This document shows, piece after piece, positions 1 through 5,504 of a DNA stretch of 17,630 nt. The notes under the pieces are model-generated. The model searched no databases. It was not told the origin of the DNA and saw only the letters and a program-made list of their open reading frames with translations. Both the position numbers and the translations under genes were made by a program. How positions within the stretch are numbered: the first letter of the stretch is position 1; each line of letters opens with the position of its first letter. Source of the stretch: Desulfomonilaceae bacterium (GTDB taxonomy: Bacteria; Desulfobacterota; Desulfomonilia; Desulfomonilales; Desulfomonilaceae); the NCBI GenBank assembly GCA_041662605.1, contig JBAZSD010000045.1, positions 1 through 17,630 of the forward strand, written 5' to 3'.

Positions 1-427
1 CCAACGAACAATTCTCCGCATTGGGCATATTCGGCTGACGAGACATGCCCAGGGTAAACCATACTCGCTATGCAAACGCGAGAAAAATCGGCCGCGCAAT
101 CGGACATTATTTTTGGCAATCGCTATAAAGTAGCGTTCCAGGCTGAACTGTTATTGCGACGCCTTCCTTTAAATCGTCTCGTAACCTATGCATTCTCGAT
201 GATATGGGATGCACTCTAAAAAGCCATTGCCATTAGCGGATAGGACAATCGACTCCATTTTGGCCCAATCATCTCTTATCTAGAAATCTTTAAGTCACCA
301 AGAAACAACAGACATGATTGTTCAGCGACAATTACACTTGAGCGTCAACGACAATTACATTTGTGCATCTTTCTGTGAGTAGTTGTCTGATAGAGATGTC
401 CATAATTTGTTGTAAGGGGGCATTGTT
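1..427. other. Gene-free left flank, probably decayed element DNA
   Basis: I see no convincing protein in this stretch on either strand. All frames are broken by stops and the short open stretches match nothing I recognise. It contains the IS21-like terminal repeat at 319-366. It also has an in-frame TAA at 413-415 that closes the reading frame upstream of the truncated recombinase. Together with the recombinase remnant and the adjacent tRNA 3' end, the simplest reading is eroded mobile-element DNA, but that is inference. Confidence 0.4.
319..366 (+). mobile_element. Isolated IS21-like terminal repeat (solo end)
   Basis: The segment starts TGTTCAGCGACAATTACACT and contains two near-identical copies of CGACAATTACAYTTG, at 326-340 and 349-363, spaced 23 bp apart. 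IS21-family elements begin with TG and carry several tandem ~20-bp transposase-binding repeats at each end, and this arrangement fits that design. No istA or istB gene and no opposite end are visible in the window, so this would be a solo or decayed end pointing right. The assignment rests on remembered family features only. Confidence 0.45.
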
Positions 428-985
428 TTGCAGACGACTGACAATCAGGAGAGGAAACTGATGAAGGAGATTCGTAAGACAGGCAAAATTGGAGATTCAG
501 CCTTACGATCCGGGATACGAAGGGGCGAAATAATCAACCTGGAACGGAAGGATGTGGATTTAATATCGAGAATTATTAAGCTGGTTCCCGATAGAACCAA
601 GAAGGACAAGTTCAAAAGAATCCCTATTCACAAAGACCTAATACCATTTTTCGAGACCAAAGTTCACAATCTCCTTTCAGACAGAGTTTTTTTGAAAAAT
701 GGAGATCCATTAAAGGCGGGTGACTTCAAGCACCCTTGGAGGTTAGCGATCCAAGGAATGGATCAGCGGTTACGCCTTCACGATGTTAGAGCCGTTTTCA
801 TCACGAATTGTCGCCGTTCTGGCATTCCAGAATCGGTATTGCAAGCAATAGTTGGTCATGTTGACCGTATGAGACCGATCACTCAACGATATGGGCGAGT
901 CTCGGACCAAGAACTTTTGGATGCAATCGACAAATTGGTTACAGATCATGGCTCAACTGAAGTATTAACATGCGTGAATGGCTAA
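428..985 (+). CDS. Tyrosine recombinase/phage-type integrase, N-terminally truncated
   Basis: This is the C-terminal catalytic domain of a tyrosine site-specific recombinase, the enzyme class that integrates phages and genomic islands. The catalytic set is recognisable: Arg31 in SGIRRGEI, a beta-hairpin lysine around 58-63, His118 and Arg121 in LHDVR, His144 in VGH and the nucleophile Tyr155 in QRYGRV. Family members are normally about 300-400 residues with an N-terminal core-binding domain. Here only ~24 residues precede the first catalytic box, and a TAA at 413-415 closes the frame upstream, so the DNA-binding half is missing and the product is probably inactive. The listed start is TTG at 428 behind TAAGGGGG. 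An ATG at 461 with AGGAGAGG just upstream is an equally good start. The gene points at the 3' end of the tRNA-Glu gene about 100 bp away, the classic place for an island integrase. Confidence 0.75.
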   Translation: MQTTDNQERKLMKEIRKTGKIGDSALRSGIRRGEIINLERKDVDLISRIIKLVPDRTKKDKFKRIPIHKDLIPFFETKVHNLLSDRVFLKNGDPLKAGDFKHPWRLAIQGMDQRLRLHDVRAVFITNCRRSGIPESVLQAIVGHVDRMRPITQRYGRVSDQELLDAIDKLVTDHGSTEVLTCVNG

Positions 986-1007
986 AAGTGATTTTGTTAT
1001 TGGATGA

Positions 1008-1029
1008 AATGGGACCAAAATGGGACCAA
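1008..1029. repeat. Two perfect tandem 11-bp repeats beside the integrase
   Basis: AATGGGACCAA occurs twice head-to-tail directly after the integrase stop. The core ATGGGACCA recurs at 1155-1163, where it is the complement of the tRNA-Glu 5' acceptor strand. Short direct repeats next to an integrase gene could be arm-type integrase-binding sites, or the trace of imprecise recombination at the tRNA. The sequence alone cannot separate these. Confidence 0.5.
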
Positions 1030-1032
1030 AAA

Positions 1033-1065
1033 CTAACAAAAGGCCGTCAAACCTGAACGACCTTT
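1033..1065 (-). terminator. Probable terminator of tRNA-Glu
   Basis: AAAGGCCGT (1039-1047) and ACGACCTTT (1057-1065) form an inverted repeat. Read on the minus strand the stem is AAAGGUCGU/ACGGCCUUU with one G-U pair and a 9-nt loop. It is followed by a U-rich tail (TTTTGTTAGTTTTT). It lies about 20 nt beyond the CCA end of the tRNA, so it suits termination of the tRNA transcript. Read from the plus strand it could also end the integrase mRNA. Confidence 0.5.
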
Positions 1066-1086
1066 ACCGTAACCCCCCGAAATATT

Positions 1087-1162
1087 TGGCAGTCCCAACC
1101 GGTTTCGAACCGGTGTCTCCGCCGTGAGAGGGCGGTGTCCTAGGCCTCTAGACGATGGGACC
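1087..1162 (-). tRNA. tRNA-Glu (anticodon CTC), CCA encoded
   Basis: Read on the minus strand, a full cloverleaf can be drawn. The acceptor stem is GGTCCCA with TGGGACT, including one G-U at the top. The D arm is GTC/GAC with the loop containing GG. The anticodon stem CCGCC/GGCGG holds the loop CTCTCAC with anticodon CTC. The T arm is ACCGG-TTCGAAA-CCGGT, and the discriminator G is followed by an encoded CCA at 1089-1087. The D-arm and anticodon sequence match bacterial tRNA-Glu. The 3' end faces the integrase remnant, so this tRNA is probably the attachment site of the element to the left. Confidence 0.95.
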
Positions 1163-1174
1163 ACTTATCCAGCC

Positions 1175-1204
1175 TTTGTACAAATTGTTAGCGCCTTTTG
1201 TCAA
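1175..1204 (-). promoter_or_regulatory. Sigma-70-type promoter of tRNA-Glu
   Basis: On the minus strand a perfect -35 TTGACA (1204-1199) is followed after 18 bp by TACAAA (1180-1175), a 4/6 match to the -10 box. The -10 box ends 12 bp before the first tRNA base, which gives a very short leader. The -35 box is one arm of the inverted repeat TGTCAA-N5-TTGACA (1199-1215), which may also act at the end of the tatD transcript. Confidence 0.6.
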
Positions 1205-1225
1205 GAAATTTGACAGAAAATCGTT

Positions 1226-2047
1226 TCATAATGGCAAATTGAACAGCTTAATAGCGTTTTGGGCTGTTAACGATCCTAGAGCGCCAACATCCACGGCCCT
1301 GATTTCCGCAACCTTTCGAGCAGTGTGTACAATATATGATGGCTCGTTGTCTTTTCCACGCAATGGCTCAGGGGCGAGAAAGGGACAATCCGTTTCCAAA
1401 AGAATTCTGTCGTCCGGAATGGTCTGCACTATTGACCTAAGTCTGTCGTTTTTCTTGTACGTGACCGTGCCCGGAATAGATAAGTGACATCCCAATTCCA
1501 AAGAACGCCGCGCGTCGGATTCATCCCCGGAGAAACAATGGATGACTACACCCGCAGGATACGGCGCATGCTTCTCGAGCATCGCCAGACCTTTCTCATA
1601 GGCATCCCGCAGGTGCACTATGATAGGCTTGTTTTTTTTCTTTGCCAGCTCTATTTGATTCCTGAACATAGCCAATTGCGCATCACGGGGGGACCTGTCT
1701 CGGAAGAAATCAAGCCCAATTTCTCCGTATCCCACAACCTTTGGGTTATCACAAAGACGCTCCATTTCTAATAGATCGTTGTCTCCGACGTCTTTTGCGT
1801 TATGTGGATGAAAACCGATGGCCGCAAATACCATGTCAAACTGTTCAGCTATACTCAGCGCAACTTTTGCGTCGTCAAGATCTATACCAACCGTAATAAT
1901 CGCTATTAGGCCGGCTGATACGGCTCTTTCCATCACCGCCGGAACCTGCTCAAGGAGAGGCTCAAGCTCCAAATGGGCATGAGAGTCAATCAATCCGAGG
2001 TTGGTCTCGTTGCTACCGTTTGAGCGAAAAAGCGCATTTTGTCCCAT
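1226..2047 (-). CDS. TatD-family metal-dependent hydrolase/DNase
   Basis: TatD proteins are cytoplasmic two-metal TIM-barrel hydrolases of the amidohydrolase superfamily, mostly reported as 3'-5' exonucleases on DNA with a role in repair or DNA turnover. The full ligand set is visible: His23 and His25 in DSHAHLE, Glu109 in GEIGLDFF, His145 in IVHLRDA, His170 in HCFSG and Asp220 in ETDCPFLAPEP. The length of 273 is slightly above the usual ~260, owing to a 16-residue lead before the barrel. The ATG start has GGAG about 11 nt upstream. It lies 112 bp downstream of the kinase gene on the same strand. Two inverted repeats in the gap suggest it may be separated from the selenium cluster. Family certain; the exact TatD/YcfH/YjjV subgroup is not. 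Confidence 0.93.
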   Translation of the reverse strand: MGQNALFRSNGSNETNLGLIDSHAHLELEPLLEQVPAVMERAVSAGLIAIITVGIDLDDAKVALSIAEQFDMVFAAIGFHPHNAKDVGDNDLLEMERLCDNPKVVGYGEIGLDFFRDRSPRDAQLAMFRNQIELAKKKNKPIIVHLRDAYEKGLAMLEKHAPYPAGVVIHCFSGDESDARRSLELGCHLSIPGTVTYKKNDRLRSIVQTIPDDRILLETDCPFLAPEPLRGKDNEPSYIVHTARKVAEIRAVDVGALGSLTAQNAIKLFNLPL

Positions 2048-2067
2048 TAAAAAACTTCTCCAATATC

Positions 2068-2101
2068 CCGGATACTCCGGAACGAGTTAATTCAGCTCGT
2101 T
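2068..2101. repeat. Two adjacent inverted repeats upstream of tatD
   Basis: CCGGA-TAC-TCCGG (2068-2080) is followed immediately by AACGAG-N9-CTCGTT (2081-2101), between the end of the kinase gene and the tatD start. Neither stem has a T tract on either side, so this is not a standard terminator. It could be an operator pair, or an mRNA-processing or stability structure. Confidence 0.4.
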
Positions 2102-2159
2102 GATATTACCGAATTAGCTTCCAAGAAACAAATTTATAGCTTGTTGGGGGTTCTTTGGG

Positions 2160-3023
2160 TCAGAGCGATTTTTTTGCCAGAGCAATCGCTGATGGGACAA
2201 AAGGCAGAAAATCCTTAATAGACCAGGCTGGAGTTGGAGACGCGAGAAGCCCCATGTAGCGGTTTACTCGGGCTGCCATTGTCGCAGCCTCTGGAATGCC
2301 CATCCCTCCCTCTATTAGAGCAGAGACGATCCCGGTTAGACTGTCCCCAGTTCCTCCAATCGGTTCCATTGTTTCTACACATGGTTCTGAGATTTTGGAA
2401 AAAATCCCAATTTGCGAGGCGACGTAATCAACATGGCCTTTAACCAGCAAGTGGCGAGCCGCGTTTTCATTCTTATAGGCCAGTTCTATAAGCTCCGACA
2501 CATTCATGTTCTCGTTGAGAAACAAGCCTCTTGTGTAAAAAGGATGAGGAGCGGATTCATCAGCAAGAAACGCAGTTTCCCCCAAGTCCGGTGTGAACAG
2601 ATCAAATTCCCGCGCGACTCCTCCCATTTTAGCGACATACATAAAGCCTGCGTCTGCAATCAGGGTGGGCTTCACGGAGAGACTCTCTATTCGGAGCATG
2701 ATTTGATGCAACCAATAAACATCGGGCATGAGATAATGAAAAACCAGAAGCTTTTCTTGACGTTCGGGAAGGGTTTCACATAGATGTCTGTAAACTTTCT
2801 CGCTGCCGTCTCCCTTGCCTATGTCTCCAGCCAGTAGCGCTCTTGGCGGATCCATACCCATAGTGTTTGCGACTGCGCATGCGAACGCTATCAGGGCGGG
2901 AGTCCCCCGATTAATTGGAAGCTCTTTCGCTCCAACGAACAGCTTTCCAGATTTCAAGTGACACTGATCATCCATGAGCGCGTCGCCCTGAACCGGCACA
3001 GTGCCCACGATTAACCACGACAT
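2160..3023 (-). CDS. NAD(P)H-hydrate dehydratase-like (YjeF C-terminal/ribokinase-fold) protein
   Basis: The protein resembles the ribokinase-fold family of ADP/ATP-dependent NAD(P)H-hydrate dehydratases (the YjeF C-terminal domain). GGTGDSLTG at 223-231 is the nucleotide/anion-hole signature with Asp227 as likely base. LFTPDLGET at 142-150 matches the family TPHPGE element, DAG at 124-126 the preceding strand, and LLVKGHVD at 192-199 the KG motif. It has no fused YjeF N-terminal epimerase and is 287 residues long, so it stands alone. The ATG overlaps the last 13 nt of the DUF3343 gene, which implies translational coupling. That context suggests a job in selenium or sulfur handling rather than routine NADHX repair, but its substrate is unknown. 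A small-molecule kinase role remains possible. Confidence 0.7.
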   Translation of the reverse strand: MSWLIVGTVPVQGDALMDDQCHLKSGKLFVGAKELPINRGTPALIAFACAVANTMGMDPPRALLAGDIGKGDGSEKVYRHLCETLPERQEKLLVFHYLMPDVYWLHQIMLRIESLSVKPTLIADAGFMYVAKMGGVAREFDLFTPDLGETAFLADESAPHPFYTRGLFLNENMNVSELIELAYKNENAARHLLVKGHVDYVASQIGIFSKISEPCVETMEPIGGTGDSLTGIVSALIEGGMGIPEAATMAARVNRYMGLLASPTPAWSIKDFLPFVPSAIALAKKSL

Positions 3024-3577
3024 TGGCGTATTAGTTCCTCATAGGCAAGGTAAAGGGCATAACCGCAAAGAGTTTGACCAAGGGATAGAGGGGCAGGGCA
3101 GTTCGTCAATGTTTTTCCCACAAGTTGGTCAGCAAGGAACGGAACGTCTGGGCAGCCACCACCGGAAACATTGACTATCTTTTCGTCAATCTTGGAAATG
3201 GTAATTTTCATGTTGGCGGCTCGAACCATAAGATATTCCCCGTAATCCTTAGTCTGAAACAGGCTTACCGGCTCCAGGGAAGGGTCGGACACCGGAAGCA
3301 TTTTAAGTGGCTCGATTTTCGAGTGTGCAAGGATGGCAGCAACCTTCAGGCCGCTGTTCAATGGAAATTCAATGGCAAGATCACAACCGGTTCGGACAGA
3401 GGGTGGAGGTCCCTTTACCGAGACCTCTATCCCTTCTCGTTTGAGCAAAGTTTCGGCCCTTATTACTTCACTCGTGTTGTTAAAGATCAACAGGCCCCGA
3501 TCAGTGTGGACATGATTCCCGGAACCGAGGTTCTTCAACTGATTGGCAATGGTATCCAGGAAACGAGGTTTTTTCAT
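3011..3577 (-). CDS. DUF3343 (Se/S-carrier-like) protein
   Basis: The start chosen is ATG at 3577, giving 188 residues. It overlaps the tusA stop as ATGA and is preferred over an upstream in-frame ATG inside tusA. Residues ~27-72 match the DUF3343 domain, a small domain proposed to handle sulfur or selenium together with TusA-like partners. The hallmark cysteine is Cys65 in RTGCDLA. The second half is a separate module with GGGCPDVPFLA (Cys141), NCPAP (Cys160), TLCGYAL (Cys171) and Cys186 near the C-terminus. In YedF, a selenium-metabolism protein, a TusA-like domain precedes a second domain in one chain. Here the TusA and DUF3343 modules are separate, adjacent and translationally coupled. 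The function is by association with yedE and is not established. Confidence 0.75.
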   Translation of the reverse strand: MKKPRFLDTIANQLKNLGSGNHVHTDRGLLIFNNTSEVIRAETLLKREGIEVSVKGPPPSVRTGCDLAIEFPLNSGLKVAAILAHSKIEPLKMLPVSDPSLEPVSLFQTKDYGEYLMVRAANMKITISKIDEKIVNVSGGGCPDVPFLADQLVGKTLTNCPAPLSLGQTLCGYALYLAYEELIRQCRG

Positions 3578-3795
3578 TTGGCCTTGTTTATTACAATCCT
3601 GTATTGGCCGGGTTCTTCGACTACCTCCAGGACTGTCCATCCTTGACTGTTTGCAGCCCTACAAACGTTCTCTCGGCTAACGTCATTATCAACCAGCACC
3701 TCGACAGTCTCTAAGCCCGCCTTTTTGAGCTTGGAAATAGTGAGCAAAACAGGTTGTGGGCAAGAAAGGCCGCGAGCGTCGACCAGATCTTTCAT
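3574..3795 (-). CDS. TusA-like sulfur (selenium) carrier protein
   Basis: This 73-residue protein is a stand-alone TusA/SirA-fold domain. DARGLSCPQPVL contains the CPxP motif, and Cys12 would carry a persulfide or perselenide. A second cysteine, Cys45 in ENVCRAA, is present. The C-terminal part follows the usual TusA pattern of strand-helix-strand with a GW pair before the last strands. The ATG lies behind AGAAGGGG, 15 bp after the yedE stop, and its TGA stop overlaps the DUF3343 ATG. TusA proteins work in the cytoplasm, passing sulfur between desulfurases and acceptors. Next to YedE the cargo could be selenium. It corresponds to the N-terminal half of YedF. The family call is firm; the cargo is inferred. 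Confidence 0.85.
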   Translation of the reverse strand: MKDLVDARGLSCPQPVLLTISKLKKAGLETVEVLVDNDVSRENVCRAANSQGWTVLEVVEEPGQYRIVINKAK

Positions 3796-3810
3796 CTCTA
3801 ATGTCCCCTT

Positions 3811-4908
3811 CTATGATTCGATACGGTTGATGTGAGTGAACCCTATCAACAACAAGACCATCAAACCAATAACCACGGCATACACGCCGTATTGTCCTAT
3901 CCCTGCAGGTGAACTAGCCAGGCCAAAGTTATGGGAAACCGCTGCGCCTACGATCATTCCCAATACAAATGTGCCGGCGTCCCCGTCGCCCTCACCCGAC
4001 ATAAAAATCTGTCTACCAGGACATCCCCCCGCCAGGGCGAAAGCCAAACCGGCCACCAGCATCCCCGAAAAGTTCCAAAAGCTTTGAGTATTCGCTACAG
4101 GTTGCCCGATAAATCCGGGATGAAACTGGCTCAACACGAGGTTCGCCACAAAGGCTCCAATGAACAGCGCTACAAATCCTGAAAACAAATGAACCTGCTT
4201 GAACAGGATTAGGTCCCTGATGGCGCCCATGGTGCAAAAACGGCTCCTTTGAGCGAGAATTCCTACACCTAATCCAATAATGAGAGAAATGACAAGGGCT
4301 GCGTGTTGCGATCCCGGGCCCTTCACACTATAAAAAAGGATACCGCTTTTCGGATTCCCTTCTATCTGTGGAAAAATCAGTCTTAAAGCCAGTAACCCCA
4401 GAAACAGGAGGGGAATAAGCACCCCTGCTCCAATACGCTGTTTTTCGGACCTCCCGAGAGTGTAGCCGGCGCGAAAAAATAATGTGCCGATACCTACTCC
4501 AACAACCAACCCGGCCAAACCAAAAAGGGCGTTGCCATCTCCGCCGGCAAGTCTCAGGATGACTCTCCATGGACACCCTAGAAAAACAAGAGCCCCAATC
4601 ATTGCGATCATTCCCAGGAAGAATCTTACAAAAGGCGAAGATCCTCCCCGAGGTTTGAATTCTTTAAAGAGCAGTGCGGATATGAACGCCCCCAGACCAA
4701 AGCCCAAAATTTCCGGCCGCAAATATTGAACCACATCAGCTCTGTGCAGTCCAATGGCTCCGGCTATATCGCGCTCAAAGCATGCGACGCAGATTCCCAT
4801 GTTCCCGGGATTTCCGAATTTCTGGAGCAAGGACGCCAAAACTCCTATCAGCCCGCCAACAAATATAATTCCTAAAGATGAGGCAAAAACATTTGAACGT
4901 TTAGACAT
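3811..4908 (-). CDS. yedE: YedE-type selenium-metabolism membrane protein
   Basis: This is a 365-residue polytopic inner-membrane protein of the YeeE/YedE family with about ten hydrophobic segments. The diagnostic YedE stretch GNMGICVACFERDIAG (Cys40, Cys43) is complete. Conserved cysteine motifs follow at FLGCPWR (Cys112), QRSRFCTMGAIRD (Cys225) and GGCPGRQ (Cys296). The YeeE relatives transport thiosulfate through such cysteines, and YedE (FdhT) co-occurs with selenium utilisation, so selenium or sulfur-compound import is the likely role. It is the first gene of the set yedE-tusA-DUF3343-kinase. The start ATG has GAGGG upstream. A candidate promoter with a palindrome lies about 100 bp upstream. 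Confidence is high for the family, moderate for selenium as substrate. Confidence 0.9.
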   Translation of the reverse strand: MSKRSNVFASSLGIIFVGGLIGVLASLLQKFGNPGNMGICVACFERDIAGAIGLHRADVVQYLRPEILGFGLGAFISALLFKEFKPRGGSSPFVRFFLGMIAMIGALVFLGCPWRVILRLAGGDGNALFGLAGLVVGVGIGTLFFRAGYTLGRSEKQRIGAGVLIPLLFLGLLALRLIFPQIEGNPKSGILFYSVKGPGSQHAALVISLIIGLGVGILAQRSRFCTMGAIRDLILFKQVHLFSGFVALFIGAFVANLVLSQFHPGFIGQPVANTQSFWNFSGMLVAGLAFALAGGCPGRQIFMSGEGDGDAGTFVLGMIVGAAVSHNFGLASSPAGIGQYGVYAVVIGLMVLLLIGFTHINRIES

Positions 4909-5140
4909 TAGAATCCCTCTACAGACTGTGAAATTAGATGTCAGTCAATAAGGCAGTTTTTCGATTTTAGTGAGAATGCCACACGTGTGTATATAAATAA
5001 CTAACATCGGTAAACACGATGAGTCAATATTAATTTTGTCTGAGTTTATGTTGTTACAATTGGGATAGACGACAAAACGCGACCTGAACTACGTAACACG
5101 CCATTGGTCTAAATCTTATATTGCATCAAAGGGAGGCAGA
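4909..5140. other. Regulatory gap upstream of yedE
   Basis: This is the first part of the 596-bp stretch between the yedE start and the end of the solute-binding-protein gene. It is AT-rich with no ORF worth reporting. It contains the palindrome CACACGTGTG (4980-4989) and the inverted repeat CATCG-N7-CGATG (5005-5021) described separately. The remainder of the stretch holds one doubtful small ORF (5141-5422) and a weak 6-bp inverted repeat, GTTCTT/AAGAAC (5431-5457). Confidence 0.5.
4999..5027 (-). promoter_or_regulatory. Candidate yedE promoter with operator-like palindrome
   Basis: On the minus strand TTGACT (5027-5022), a 5/6 match to -35, is followed by exactly 17 bp and then TTAGTT, a poor -10. 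The 17-bp spacer is itself the inverted repeat CATCG-N7-CGATG (5005-5021), a natural place for a repressor or activator. A second perfect palindrome, CACACGTGTG, lies at 4980-4989. The weak -10 keeps confidence low; it would suit an activator-dependent promoter. Confidence 0.3.
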
Positions 5141-5422
5141 TTGTTTCAAGAGACTGAAGTTTATAGTGGGATTAAACAATCCATCGGCAAGGCTGTAAAA
5201 AAGCCAATAATTAATTTCGGAAAGATAAATGAAACTTCTAAAGACAATGTTTTTCAGACACATGAATATGTCGAATTTCGACGAGCTTTAGAGCGCCGAT
5301 TGTCCAGGCGAGTGGCGGACCTGTTTGACTCAATAGGTAGATGCCTTCCAGGCTCTTCAGACCTTTCGGGATTACCACTGCCTGCAGGTTGCGAATCCTG
5401 TTACTATCTGTTCGGAATCTAA
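5141..5422 (+). CDS. Small hypothetical protein, doubtful
   Basis: I do not recognise this 93-residue reading frame. In its favour, TTG at 5141 has a strong Shine-Dalgarno sequence (AAAGGGAGG, 5128-5136) at good spacing. The frame also fills a gap that otherwise has no gene. The middle (about residues 40-68) is arginine-rich and looks helical. The end carries two cysteines in GCESC. There is no signal peptide and no known motif. A 74-residue frame also exists on the opposite strand over the same bases, with no better support. The region may be non-coding or gene debris. Confidence 0.3.
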   Translation: MFQETEVYSGIKQSIGKAVKKPIINFGKINETSKDNVFQTHEYVEFRRALERRLSRRVADLFDSIGRCLPGSSDLSGLPLPAGCESCYYLFGI

Positions 5423-5504
5423 AGGTTAAAGTTCTTAAACTTTCAGTCCGCAAGAACTCCATTTTCTTAAAGACGATGATTGGTAGAAAGTTCGTGTCTT
5501 ACGA

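Noticed and set aside
1155..1487. 110-residue plus-strand ORF over the tRNA and the end of tatD
   Set aside because: It overlaps a complete tRNA, its promoter and the tatD 3' part; not credible.
3578..3640. Longer DUF3343 protein starting at 3640
   Set aside because: The extra 21 residues lie wholly inside tusA and look unlike the family. The ATGA overlap at 3577-3574 is the natural coupled start.
3125..3646. 173-residue plus-strand ORF opposite the DUF3343 and tusA genes
   Set aside because: It is antisense to two well-supported, overlapping genes and matches no family; a shadow frame.
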